DNA of 64,000 nt from Bradyrhizobium sp. 4. Lineage in GTDB: Bacteria; Pseudomonadota; Alphaproteobacteria; Rhizobiales; Xanthobacteraceae. The stretch lies in contig NZ_CP064686.1 in assembly GCF_023100905.1 (NCBI RefSeq), positions 5,208,001-5,272,000 on the forward strand. Direction: 5' to 3'. The notes under the pieces are model-generated. The model searched no databases and was not told where the DNA came from. It saw only the letters and a program-made list of their open reading frames with translations. Shown in pieces: positions 23,729 to 32,364 of the stretch. Position numbers and translations under genes: made by a program. Numbering within the stretch: the first letter of the stretch is position 1; each line of letters starts with the position of its first letter.

Positions 23729-23965
23729 TTACAGATACCGCGTCAGCTCTGCTTTGGCCTGGCCGTAGACCGCGTCCTCGATCTGGCTGCGCGTGATCCC
23801 GATGTCGCGCAAGGCCCGGTCATCGAGGTCGTTCAGCGTCTTGACGGCGGAGCGTTGCTCCAGGCGGTCGAACAGCGCATAGGCGCCGTTGGCCAGCTTG
23901 CGGAAAAATCCGTCCGACGAGGATGAGCGTAAACTCCGCCCGGCGGGCTGCGAGATCGTGGTCAT
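23729..23965 (-). CDS. Small DUF1127 protein
   Basis: The 78-residue protein ends with the DUF1127 (YjiS-like) domain: LFDRLEQRSAVKTLNDLDDRALRDIGITRSQIEDAV. These short, Arg-rich proteins in alphaproteobacteria are linked to RNA-binding or phosphate/stress phenotypes. The start at 23963-23965 has AAGGA close upstream; the longer frame to 24040 lacks a ribosome site. The first 25 residues are Ser-rich and unassigned. It diverges from the MocR-type regulator at 24149, whose control region of 183 bases may serve both. Confidence 0.85.
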   Translation of the reverse strand: MTTISQPAGRSLRSSSSDGFFRKLANGAYALFDRLEQRSAVKTLNDLDDRALRDIGITRSQIEDAVYGQAKAELTRYL

Positions 23966-24148
23966 GGTCCTTCTCCGGCCTGTTGTCCACGCGGCGAAGC
24001 GGATGCCGTTGGCGCAAGCGCCCGAGCGCCTGCACCTCATTTGCCTCGGATTGCACTCGCTCTCCTCGGCCCAATCGTGAAGCTTGATGGAACTTAAATG
24101 CTCCAGTACACTCCTCGGAGCAAGTGAAACATTGATCTCGGTGCAATA

Positions 24149-25492
24149 ATGTCCAAGTTCGAATACGTGAAGCTTGCCGATGCCATTGCTCTCGATATCT
24201 CTAACGGCACGTTAAGACCGGGCGATCGGCTGCCGCCGCAGCGCAATTTTGCCTATGACCGTGGCATCGCGGTCTCGACCGCGAGCCGGGTTTATACGGA
24301 GTTGCTCCGCCGCGGCCTCGTCGTCGGCGAAGTCGGCCGCGGCACCTTCATCTCCGGCGCCATCAGGCGCGAGGTCGAGGCGCTGAGCGAGCCGCGCGAC
24401 GCGCGGATCGATTTCGAGGTCAATTATCCGCTGCTGCCGCAGCAATGGGCGATGATCGCCAAGAGCCTTGCGGGCCTCGAACGCGTCGACGCGCTCGAAT
24501 CCGCACTGCGCGTCTCCACCAGCACCGGCACCAAGAGCGCGCGCAATGCAGCCGCCGCCTATCTCGCGCGCAAGGATTTCGCGCCGCAGGCCGAGCAGAT
24601 CGTCTTCACCGCCAACGGCAAGCAGTCGCTCGCGGCCGCCCTCGCAGCCCTCGTTCCCACCGGCGGCCGCTGCGGCGTCGAGGCGCTGACCTATCCTTAC
24701 GTCAAGAGCATCGCCGCACGGCTCGGCGTGACGCTGGTCCCGATACCGATCGACGAATTTGGCGCGCGCCCCGACGCCATCCAGAAGGCGCATCGCGAGG
24801 CGCATCTATCGGCGCTGTATCTCCAGCCCATCATCCAGAACCCGCTCGGCGTCACCATGAACGCGACACGGCGCGCGGACATCATGCGCGTCGCCGAGAA
24901 ACTCGATCTCACCATCATCGAGGACGCCGTCTACGGCTTCCTGGCCGACGACACGCCGCTGGCCGCGCTCGGACCCGACCGCTGCATCGTGATTGACAGC
25001 CTGTCCAAGAAGGTCGCGCCGGGCCTCGCGCTCGGCATCCTGGTCGCGCCGCCACGATTGCGTGAGAGCGTGATGAGCGCGGTCCGCACCGGCGGCTGGA
25101 TCGCGTCCGGCCATGCGCTGGCGTCCGGGCAGCGGCTGATGGCAGACGGCACCGTCGCCGAGCTGACGCGGCTGAAACGCGTCGACGCCGCGCGCCGCCA
25201 GCAGGCTGCGGCAAGGCTGCTCGCCGGCTACCAGCTCGCCGCCGATCCGCGCTCCTATCACCTCTGGCTCACGCTGCCGGCACACTGGCGCTCGCAGACC
25301 TTCGTCGCCGCAGCAGCCCGGCGCGGCATCGCGCTGACACCGTCCTCGACCTTCGCGATCGCCCATGGCCACGCGCCGAACGCGGTGCGGCTCGCGCTCG
25401 CCCCGCCCTCGTTCGAGCAGCTCGATTCCGGCCTGCGCACGATCGCATCGCTGCTCGGCACCAAGGAAGAGGATTTCGACTCGACGGAGTAG
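24149..25492 (+). CDS. MocR-type regulator (GntR DNA-binding domain plus aminotransferase domain)
   Basis: This 447-residue PLP-dependent transcription regulator has a winged helix at residues 1-70 (KLADAIALDISNGTLRPGDR, AVSTASRVYTELLRRGLVVGEVGRGTFISG) and a fold-type I aminotransferase domain after about residue 90. IDSLSKKVAPGLALG supplies the Lys for PLP, and YLQPIIQNPLGVTM and IIEDAVYGFL supply the cofactor Asn and Asp. MocR proteins sense vitamin B6 or amine ligands and often control a neighbouring gene, here possibly the divergent DUF1127 gene. The ATG at 24149 starts the wHTH directly. Function beyond the family is unknown. Confidence 0.9.
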   Translation: MSKFEYVKLADAIALDISNGTLRPGDRLPPQRNFAYDRGIAVSTASRVYTELLRRGLVVGEVGRGTFISGAIRREVEALSEPRDARIDFEVNYPLLPQQWAMIAKSLAGLERVDALESALRVSTSTGTKSARNAAAAYLARKDFAPQAEQIVFTANGKQSLAAALAALVPTGGRCGVEALTYPYVKSIAARLGVTLVPIPIDEFGARPDAIQKAHREAHLSALYLQPIIQNPLGVTMNATRRADIMRVAEKLDLTIIEDAVYGFLADDTPLAALGPDRCIVIDSLSKKVAPGLALGILVAPPRLRESVMSAVRTGGWIASGHALASGQRLMADGTVAELTRLKRVDAARRQQAAARLLAGYQLAADPRSYHLWLTLPAHWRSQTFVAAAARRGIALTPSSTFAIAHGHAPNAVRLALAPPSFEQLDSGLRTIASLLGTKEEDFDSTE

Positions 25493-25495
25493 CTA

Positions 25496-25546
25496 AAGCG
25501 TTCTCGAGCGAAGTGGGTACCGGTTCGCGTCAAGAAAACGCGTCAA
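25496..25546. repeat. Short dispersed palindromic repeat
   Basis: The text agcgttctcgagcgaagtgg followed by gtaccggttcgcgt and gaaaacgcgtcaa recurs in altered form at 50514-50580. It ends just before the DUF218 gene. The outer parts gcgtt / aacgc pair. It is non-coding. Confidence 0.6.
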
Positions 25547-25572
25547 GCAATAATCTGATGCCGTTCCTCCGC

Positions 25573-26172
25573 TCAGGCCTCGGGCCATTCCGCGATGAAG
25601 CCCCTCGCCTTGTAAGGCTCGATCTTGTCCCATTCGTGCAGCATGCGGCGGCGAAATTCGGGATCGGTGTGCCAGAGCGCGCGCGGCGTCGCAAAGCTGT
25701 CGACCGTGAGCAGCATTTTCTCGACCTCCAGCCAGTGCCGGTGCAGCGTCATCGGATAGCGCCGCGCGGTCCAGGTGTTGCCGAGACAGATCACGCTGCG
25801 GACATTGTGCAGCCCGAGCGCCGCGTCAATGATCGGCAGCGAGAGGATCACGTTCTCGCCGGTGTTTCGGGCACGATGTTCCTCGAGAATTCGGTCGGCC
25901 GGAATGCCCGCCGCGACCATCGCCGCCTTGATGATCATGCACTCGGATTGCTCCGAGCCCGCCGTCACGCCGCCGCTGACAATCGACCAGCGGAAATAGC
26001 CCTGGCGCCATAGTCGCGCCGCCGTATCGGCCCGCAGCGTGACGTCCTCTCGGGTGCCGAACATGAACAGGAGGTCCGCCGGCTGCAGCGGCGTATCGAT
26101 CAGATGTGCGCGGTTGATCTCGGAGATCTCATCCGCCGAAGGCCTACGCGTGCCGCGGTCCATGGTTGACAT
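25573..26172 (-). CDS. DUF218 (YdcF/ElyC-type) protein
   Basis: The 199-residue protein matches the DUF218 fold: ADLLFMFGTREDVTLRADTAARLW, WSIVSGGVTAGSEQSECMIIKAAMVAAGIPADRILEE and ARNTGENVILSLPII, the conserved Gly-rich and Glu-rich motifs of the YdcF/SanA group. Members affect envelope or peptidoglycan precursors in enteric bacteria; YdcF binds S-adenosylmethionine. No signal peptide is seen, so it is probably cytoplasmic, as YdcF is. The ATG 26170-26172 is chosen; a GTG at 26190 is an alternative and neither has a strong ribosome site. Confidence 0.8.
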   Translation of the reverse strand: MSTMDRGTRRPSADEISEINRAHLIDTPLQPADLLFMFGTREDVTLRADTAARLWRQGYFRWSIVSGGVTAGSEQSECMIIKAAMVAAGIPADRILEEHRARNTGENVILSLPIIDAALGLHNVRSVICLGNTWTARRYPMTLHRHWLEVEKMLLTVDSFATPRALWHTDPEFRRRMLHEWDKIEPYKARGFIAEWPEA

Positions 26173-26252
26173 GGCAGCACGATGCGACACCGCCGCAACG
26201 GCGCGAAGTCACGTTTGGTTGCGGCCCATTGCACCCAAGGCAGCAAGGCTAT

Positions 26253-26840
26253 TTAGGGCAGCAAGGCGCTCGGCACGCGATCGAAGCTGTAGCTCCGCGG
26301 CTGGTTGCGCCGGACGAACCGGCCGATCTGCCAGGCGAACAGCGCGGCAAAGCCGATGATGAACAGCGCCCCGGCGAATTCGCCGATCGCGAGCGCGCGG
26401 ATCAGGAGCCCCGTCATCGCCACTGCAAGCACCGCAAGAAAAGCCAGCATTGTCGCGTAGGTCCTGCGGCCGAGGCCCGCGGTCAATTCGGCGCGGCTGC
26501 CGGCCTGCGCCATGCGCGCGTGCAACGCGACGATGAAGTCGCGAAAACCATTGTCCTGCGGCGCCATCAGGGCCGCGGTTTGCCAGCTCGTCGAGAGGAT
26601 CGCGATACGGCCGCCACCGGTGTGGCTGACATCGGCGCGAAAGCGGTGCTGCTGCATCGACACCGGGCGGAACGACAGCCGGATTGCACTGATCTCGTCA
26701 TAACGCCACAGGGCCGAACGGCCGCCGATGTGCCAGGACAGCCCCTCCTCCGTCAGTTCGAAGCGATGCGCCGAGCCGATCAGCGACGCCTTGTAGGCGT
26801 AGCTCGCGCCCGCAGCCGCCTCAGCTCCCGAATCCTGCAT
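26253..26840 (-). CDS. Hypothetical membrane protein, two transmembrane segments
   Basis: The function is not recognised. The 195-residue protein has a soluble N-terminal part (residues about 1-120) that looks like a small beta-rich PH-like domain (HRFELTEEGLSWHIGG, WRYDEISAIRLSFRPVSM). Two adjacent hydrophobic segments follow (YATMLAFLAVLAVAMTGLLI and AGALFIIGFAALFAWQIGRFV), then a basic tail. It lies between the DUF218 gene and a divergent membrane protein gene. The start MQDSG at 26840 is uncertain; a GTG two codons earlier is possible. Confidence 0.65.
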   Translation of the reverse strand: MQDSGAEAAAGASYAYKASLIGSAHRFELTEEGLSWHIGGRSALWRYDEISAIRLSFRPVSMQQHRFRADVSHTGGGRIAILSTSWQTAALMAPQDNGFRDFIVALHARMAQAGSRAELTAGLGRRTYATMLAFLAVLAVAMTGLLIRALAIGEFAGALFIIGFAALFAWQIGRFVRRNQPRSYSFDRVPSALLP

Positions 26841-26919
26841 CTTCACAATCGATCCAATCCGGGCGATCCCATCTGCGATCCGCTTGCGTGAGCGCCCTGC
26901 CCCATCCTACAAGCGGGAC

Positions 26920-27354
26920 ATGGCTGAGACGATTTTTTTTCCGCGCCGCCTGATTCTCGGCGCCGCCGTGATCTCGGGCGTGCTGCTCGCGCTCGCCGTG
27001 CACATGCTGGGCGCGCGCTACGGGCTCGACCTCGGCGGCCTCTGGCACTCGGATACGCACGAGTTCATACCGGCGGGCGCGGCGATCGCCTGGTGGCTGA
27101 TCGCCTCCGTCGGCTTCTCCGGCGGCTATTTCACGGCGACATTGATGCAGAGCGCCGTCTCGGGCCAGATCCCGCAACGGATGCGGCAATTCCTGATCGC
27201 GGTCGGCGTGCTGCTGCTTGCGGGCGCAGGCCAGGTGGCCTCGGCGCCGAGCCCGGTGCCGACGGTCTCGGGCGTGCTGGCGGGGATTGCCGCGCTAGGC
27301 CTCGGTGCCGTGATGGCGTTCTGCGGCGCGCATTTCGCACTGCGCCGCGGCTAA
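26920..27354 (+). CDS. Hypothetical membrane protein, four transmembrane segments
   Basis: The 144-residue product is mostly hydrophobic: LILGAAVISGVLLALAVHML, then IPAGAAIAWWLIASVGFSGG, then FLIAVGVLLLAGAGQVAS, then LAGIAALGLGAVMAFCGAHF. No known family motif is visible. The ATG at 26920 is preceded by AAGCGGG. It is divergent from the preceding gene and its stop is 2 nt from the stop of the convergent signalling gene at 27357. Confidence 0.65.
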   Translation: MAETIFFPRRLILGAAVISGVLLALAVHMLGARYGLDLGGLWHSDTHEFIPAGAAIAWWLIASVGFSGGYFTATLMQSAVSGQIPQRMRQFLIAVGVLLLAGAGQVASAPSPVPTVSGVLAGIAALGLGAVMAFCGAHFALRRG

Positions 27355-27356
27355 CC

Positions 27357-29756
27357 TCAGGCGGTCGCGCGCAACGGCGGTCGGTCCAGCATGATCGCGA
27401 CATCGGCAGCGGGCCGCGGCTTGCTGAACAGATAGCCCTGCGCCTGGGTGCAGCCTTCGCGCCGGAGCAGCTCGAGCTGCGCGTCGTTCTCCACCCCCTC
27501 AGCCGTGGTGACGATGCCGAGGCTCCGGCCCAGCCCGGTCACGGCGCGGATGATCGCCATGGAATCCTCACGCGTCGCGAGTTCCGACACGAAGGAGCGG
27601 TCGATCTTGATCTTGTCGAAGGGGAAGCTGCGCAGATAACTCAGCGATGAATAGCCGGTGCCGAAATCGTCGAGCGAGATGCGTACGCCCATGGCGCGGA
27701 GGTCGTGCAGCGTGGCCAGCGTCGCCTCGCTGTTCTGGAGCAGCACGGATTCGGTGATCTCGAGCTCGAGACGGCGCGCGTCGAGTCCGGACGCGACCAG
27801 CGCCTCGGTCACGGATGCGATCAGGTTCGGATTCTTGAACTGCACCGGCGACAGGTTGACGGCGACGTCGACATCGTCGGGCCAGGTGGCCGCGTCCGTG
27901 CAGGCGGAGCGCAGCACGAATTCGCCGAGCTGGATGATCAGTCCGGTCTCTTCGGCCAGCGGAATGAAGTTCATCGGCGCGATCAGGCCGCGCTCTGGAT
28001 GGTTCCAGCGCAGCAGCGCCTCGAACGCGACGACGCGACCGCTGACGACGTCGCGGATCGGCTGATAGTAAGCCTCGAACTCGTCGCGTTGCAGGGCGGC
28101 GCGCAGGTCCATCTCCAGCAGACGCCGCGCCTGCGCGCGCGCATCCATGCCGGTCTCGAAGAACCGATAGGTGCCGCGGCCGTCAGCCTTGGCGCGATAC
28201 AGCGCGAGGTCGGCGTTCTTCAACAGCTCGTCGGGATTGCTGCCGTCCTGCGGCGACAGCGAGATGCCGATCGAGACGCCGATGATGATCTGATGGTCGT
28301 CGATCTCATAGGGCGCCGAGATCACCTCGACCAGGCGGCCGGCAAGGGATCTTGCCGCGGTTTCCTCCGAACGTCCGATCTGAACCACGGCGAACTCGTC
28401 GCCCCCGAGCCGCGCCACCGTGTCGCTCTCGCCGACGGTGGCCTTCAGCCTGCGCCCGACCTCCTTGAGCAGCGCGTCGCCGATGGGATGGCCGAGCGAG
28501 TCGTTGATGTCCTTGAAGTGATCGAGATCGAGACAAAGCACCGCGAGCTGGTCGCCCGATCTGGTCCGGCGCAGTCCCTGCACGAGCTGCTCGTGGAACA
28601 GCACACGGTTCGGCAGGCTGGTCAGCGCGTCATGGCGGGCCATGTGCGAGATCTTGGCCTGGGCCTCCAGCCATTCGGTGATGTCCTCGAAGGTCGCGAC
28701 CCATCCGCCGCCCTGCATCGGCTGGTTCACGACCCGGATGGAGCGGCCGAACCTGGTCACGACGTCCGTCGTGGTGCGGCTCTCGCGCGCGTCGGCGACG
28801 AGGCGGGCGAAGAATTCGCCGGCATCGCCCTGCCACTGACCCTTCGCCTGCTCCTCTCGCAGCACGTCGACGAGCAGCCGGCCGGTGAGCAGGATGTCGG
28901 TGCGGCCGAGCATCGCGGCATAGCGCTCGTTGAACAGGATGATCTTGCCGTCCGCATCGAACATGCACAGTCCCTGCGACATGTTCTCGAGCGCCGTGTC
29001 CAGCACGATCCGCTGGCGGCCCAATTCGCCCTTGGCGCGGCGGTCGAGCAGCGCGGCCACGAGCGCAATCGCGATGATCGCGACCGCGGCACCCGCTGTG
29101 AAGAAGGACAACGAGGCCGCCGGGATCGATAACCCGCTGGTCGCGAGCGTCGGATCCGGCGTCAGAACGACGGCGCCCATTGCGGTGAAATGATGTGCGA
29201 CGATGGCGACCGTCAGCAGGGTGCTCGCGGTTAGCGCATGGAACAGGTCGTCGCGCCGCGCAGCGACAAACAGCGCGAGCGCCGCAAAGACAATTCCGAA
29301 CAGCACCGAGGCGGCAACCGTGCTCCCGATCCAGTCGACGCGTGCCGGCATCTCCAGCGCCGCCATGCCGGTATAATGCATCGTCGCGACCGCGGTGCCG
29401 ACGATGGCGCCGCCGAGCACGATCCACGGCGCGCGCGCGGAGGATGCCGCCAGACTCAGCCCCACGAAGGTTAAGGAGATCGCGAGGATCAGCGAAAGGA
29501 TCGTCACCGGGATGTTGTAGGCGCCGGCGCCGCCCGGCCCGTAGGCGAGCATCGCAATGAAATGCGTCGCCCAGATGCCGCATCCGCTGACGGCGGCATC
29601 CAGGGCGATCCAGACCAGGCGCCCGGAGCCGTGCGTCGCGCGCGCCCGGTGAAACAGGCTGATCGCCGCCGCGCTTGCGAGAAGGCACACCGCGCCGCCA
29701 AGCGCGACGAGCCGCCAGTCGTGCTCCTCGGTGAGACAGTAGAGAACTTGATACAT
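27357..29756 (-). CDS. MHYT-PAS-GGDEF-EAL signalling protein (cyclic-di-GMP turnover)
   Basis: This is a 799-residue membrane sensor for cyclic-di-GMP metabolism. Residues 1-235 form an MHYT domain of seven predicted membrane helices with the His/Met motifs WATHFIAML (62-70), TMHYTGM (125-131) and AHHFTAMG (187-194), thought to bind copper or sense gas. A PAS domain follows at about 250-370. The GGDEF domain spans about 372-535 with an intact GGDEF at 451-455, and the EAL domain about 540-795 with EALLRW at 579-584, NLSPVQF, DDFGTGYSSLSYL and KIDRSF. Both catalytic motifs look intact, so either activity is possible. Such proteins often set the switch between motility and attachment, relevant beside a flagellar cluster (inference). 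Confidence 0.93.
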   Translation of the reverse strand: MYQVLYCLTEEHDWRLVALGGAVCLLASAAAISLFHRARATHGSGRLVWIALDAAVSGCGIWATHFIAMLAYGPGGAGAYNIPVTILSLILAISLTFVGLSLAASSARAPWIVLGGAIVGTAVATMHYTGMAALEMPARVDWIGSTVAASVLFGIVFAALALFVAARRDDLFHALTASTLLTVAIVAHHFTAMGAVVLTPDPTLATSGLSIPAASLSFFTAGAAVAIIAIALVAALLDRRAKGELGRQRIVLDTALENMSQGLCMFDADGKIILFNERYAAMLGRTDILLTGRLLVDVLREEQAKGQWQGDAGEFFARLVADARESRTTTDVVTRFGRSIRVVNQPMQGGGWVATFEDITEWLEAQAKISHMARHDALTSLPNRVLFHEQLVQGLRRTRSGDQLAVLCLDLDHFKDINDSLGHPIGDALLKEVGRRLKATVGESDTVARLGGDEFAVVQIGRSEETAARSLAGRLVEVISAPYEIDDHQIIIGVSIGISLSPQDGSNPDELLKNADLALYRAKADGRGTYRFFETGMDARAQARRLLEMDLRAALQRDEFEAYYQPIRDVVSGRVVAFEALLRWNHPERGLIAPMNFIPLAEETGLIIQLGEFVLRSACTDAATWPDDVDVAVNLSPVQFKNPNLIASVTEALVASGLDARRLELEITESVLLQNSEATLATLHDLRAMGVRISLDDFGTGYSSLSYLRSFPFDKIKIDRSFVSELATREDSMAIIRAVTGLGRSLGIVTTAEGVENDAQLELLRREGCTQAQGYLFSKPRPAADVAIMLDRPPLRATA

Positions 29757-29868
29757 TGCGGGCCCCTATCGACCCGCACTTGAACCGACAGAGATGGACA
29801 GTCGGTAACCGGCTACACGCCCGTTTCGGGGATGGTGAACGGAAGCTGTGTGCATTCGCTCGGATTGT

Positions 29869-31272
29869 TCATCCGCGCGCCGGCGCGCCGAGGCCGATCA
29901 CGGCGGCGGCGAGCAGCAGCACGGCCGCCGACACGACCAGCGACAGGTGCAGGCCCATCATGAACGCGCCCTCCGAGGCCACCAGCGAGCCGAACAGCGC
30001 GACGCCGAGCACGCTCCCGGTTTGTCGCGTCGCGTTCAGCACGCCCGCAGCGATACCGGAGCGTGCCTTCTCGACGCTGCCCAACAAGGTCGAGGTCAGC
30101 GGCGGCACCAGCAGCCCAAGTCCGCTGCTGATCGCGATCATCTGCGCAAAGATCGCCCAATAGCTCGTGCCGGCTTCGATCCAGAGCAGGCCGACGCAAC
30201 CGAGCGCCGAGACGCAGGCGCCGACGACGATGGTCGGGCACGGGCCGATCCGCTCGGCGAGGCGCGGCGCCAGCAGATTGACCGGCAGCACCACGCCCAT
30301 CATCGGCACGAAGGCGAGACCGGTCCACCATGCCGACAGCCCGTTGATCCTCTGGAAATACAGGCTGAGCACGAAGATCAGGCCGTAGATCGCGATGTTG
30401 ACGAGCAGGCCGACGAGCGAGGTCAGCGCGAACAGCCGGTGGCTGAACAGCGACAGCGGCAACATCGGCTGTGCCGCACGGCTCTCGCGCCAGACGAAGA
30501 GCACGGCGAGAATTGCGGCTGCGACGAAGGCCGCGATCACAGCTGGATGGTCCCAGCCAAGCGCGCCACCTTCGATGATCGCGCCGGCGAGCGCCCCCAG
30601 CGCACCAATTGCCGCGAGCTGGCCCGGCAGATCGATCTCGCGCGAGCGAGCCCGCGTGGTTTCGCTGGCGTATCGCCAGCTCAGCCACATGCCAATGAGT
30701 CCGACCGGCAGATTGACCAGGAAGATCGCGCGCCAGCCGACCAGCGTGATCAGCGCGCCGCCGACGAAGGGGCCGGCAGTGAGCGCGAGGCTCGCACCGG
30801 CGGCCCAGATTGCAACGGCGCGGCCGCGCTCGCGGTCGTCCGGATAGGCATGATTGAGCAGGGCAAGAGAGTTCGGCACCAGGATCGCCGCCGCCAGGCC
30901 CTGGACCAGCCGCGCCCCAATCAGCACGGTCGCATTGGGCGACAACGCGCAGGCGAGCGAGGCCACGGTGAAGATGGCGAATCCCGCCATGAAGACGCGC
31001 TTGGCGCCGATGCGGTCGCCGAGCGCGCCGGCCGTCAGGATGAATGCGGCAAACGCAATGGTGTAGGCGCTGACCACCCATTGCAGCTCGGCGACGCCGC
31101 CTCCGAGCGTCCTGCCCATTGCATCGAGCGCGGTGTTGACGATGGTGACGTCAAGCTGCACCACGCCATAACCAAGGCTCATCGCGGCAAGGGTGAGGGA
31201 TGTCGCAAGGCGCGAGCCGGCATGCGGCGCGCCGGTTCCGAAGGCTTCGTATTTGACGGTGCTTACTCGCAT
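29869..31272 (-). CDS. MFS drug-efflux transporter, DHA2 (14-helix) family
   Basis: This 467-residue inner-membrane protein shows VVQLDVTIVNTALDAMG, the DHA2 signature of the first helix, and the motif A region GALGDRIGAKRVF between helices 2 and 3. LVQGLAAAILVPNSLALL resembles motif C of drug antiporters. The run of helices continues to the C-terminus near LSLVVSAAVLLLAAAVIGL. Substrates are likely drugs or toxic metabolites, exported by proton antiport. No regulator is adjacent. Confidence 0.88.
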   Translation of the reverse strand: MRVSTVKYEAFGTGAPHAGSRLATSLTLAAMSLGYGVVQLDVTIVNTALDAMGRTLGGGVAELQWVVSAYTIAFAAFILTAGALGDRIGAKRVFMAGFAIFTVASLACALSPNATVLIGARLVQGLAAAILVPNSLALLNHAYPDDRERGRAVAIWAAGASLALTAGPFVGGALITLVGWRAIFLVNLPVGLIGMWLSWRYASETTRARSREIDLPGQLAAIGALGALAGAIIEGGALGWDHPAVIAAFVAAAILAVLFVWRESRAAQPMLPLSLFSHRLFALTSLVGLLVNIAIYGLIFVLSLYFQRINGLSAWWTGLAFVPMMGVVLPVNLLAPRLAERIGPCPTIVVGACVSALGCVGLLWIEAGTSYWAIFAQMIAISSGLGLLVPPLTSTLLGSVEKARSGIAAGVLNATRQTGSVLGVALFGSLVASEGAFMMGLHLSLVVSAAVLLLAAAVIGLGAPARG

Positions 31273-31375
31273 GCTGCCATCTCGGTTGCAGCCCCATGCG
31301 AACGATACGCTTCCAACCCGCCGTCATGTTACGACAACGATCGAATGATGAATGCATGATGGATATGTGATGCGC

Positions 31376-31405
31376 GAGCGTCGCGCGAACGGCCGCGCGA
31401 CGCTC
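31376..31405. terminator. GC-rich hairpin after the DUF892 gene
   Basis: gagcgtcgcgcg (31376-31387) and cgcgcgacgctc (31394-31405) form a 12-bp perfect stem, with no run of T on either side. It lies between the DUF892 stop and the start of the transporter gene, both on the minus strand. Its role as terminator is plausible but unproven. Confidence 0.5.
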
Positions 31406-31431
31406 TGTCCTGATCCAGGCCGCGCCTTGCC

Positions 31432-31938
31432 CTAGCTCGCCGCGCGCAGGTTCACCTTGCTCTCGGCGAGCGTGGTCAGCTTCTTGTCGGTCGCTTTCTC
31501 TTCTTCCAACGTCTTGGCGAGCACGTTGGCGCAGTCGTTGCGGCCGAGTTGCTTCGCCCAGGCGATCAGACTGCCGTAGCGGACGATCTCATAATGCTCC
31601 GCCGCCTGTGCCGCGTTGATCAGCGCGGCGTCGAGCACCGCCTTGTCGGCGACTTCGCCGGCGGTCTCGTCGGCTTCCTCGATGATGCCGTCGATCGCCG
31701 GGCAATCGACCGCCTTCACCTGCGCACCGTGCATCTTGAACACTTCCTCAAGGCGCTTCACGTGCTCTTTGGTTTCTTCGAGGTGCGTCAAAAAGCCCTG
31801 CTTCAGCTGCGGATCGGTCGCTTTATCCGCCATTTTCGGCAGAGCCTTGGTGAGCTGCTGCTCGGCGTAATAGATGTCCTGGAGCTGATGCACGAACAGG
31901 TCGTTCATGGTTTTGATGTCTTTTGTGAACAATCCCAT
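31432..31938 (-). CDS. DUF892 ferritin-like stress protein (YciF/YciE type)
   Basis: The 168-residue helical protein contains the DUF892 pattern: MNDLFVHQLQDIYYAEQQLTKALPKMADKA at the start, FLTHLEETKEHVKRLEEVF, and DAALINAAQAAEHYEIVRYGSLIAWAKQLG. Glu and His residues in these helices would form a ferritin-like di-iron site. The family is strongly induced by stress in enterobacteria and alphaproteobacteria. The ATG 31936-31938 is selected because AGAGGA lies about 9 nt upstream. An EcfG-type promoter stands about 90 nt upstream, in agreement with general stress control. Confidence 0.9.
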   Translation of the reverse strand: MGLFTKDIKTMNDLFVHQLQDIYYAEQQLTKALPKMADKATDPQLKQGFLTHLEETKEHVKRLEEVFKMHGAQVKAVDCPAIDGIIEEADETAGEVADKAVLDAALINAAQAAEHYEIVRYGSLIAWAKQLGRNDCANVLAKTLEEEKATDKKLTTLAESKVNLRAAS

Positions 31939-32028
31939 CGGTCCGATCCTCTCGGGTTGTGGGAACACGGAGGCACCGGCTTGCAGGAGAAGCCGGTTAT
32001 TCCGCCATGTTCGATTGCTGATGCGGCA

Positions 32029-32055
32029 CTAACCAGCGCGCGGCACCGTCGTTCC
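32029..32055 (-). promoter_or_regulatory. EcfG-type general-stress promoter
   Basis: On the minus strand GGAAC (32051-32055) and GGTTAG (32029-32034) are separated by 16-17 bases. This fits the alphaproteobacterial EcfG/SigT consensus GGAAC-N16/17-GTT. It points toward the DUF892 gene, a typical member of that regulon. The rest of the 31939-32364 gap holds no gene that I can support. Confidence 0.6.
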
Positions 32056-32364
32056 AAAAAAGCCCGCATCCCTTGCGCTGGAACAATGCTGGCCGTGCAG
32101 GATCTGAGACCATGTCACGGACGGACGCGACCGATCCCACGACTCATATGCTTAACGCGCGTCCGATGTGAACCGCGTATGACAAAGTGGCTGGTCCAAG
32201 CTGGTCCAAGGCAGAACCTATCCTTGTCAAGGGCTGCACAAGTCACTGTTTTTGCCTTAAATGAGCTACATCATGCCTAGCGATCCAAGCCCACATCGGG
32301 CACTGATCGCATCCGACCAGCCAATGTCTGGCCTGGTCGGTCTTGCCCCCCGCCGGGAGGATGA

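Noticed and set aside
29848..31359. 503-codon plus-strand frame antisense to the MFS exporter
   Set aside because: Gln/Arg/His-rich shadow of a transmembrane gene; the minus strand shows clear MFS motifs.
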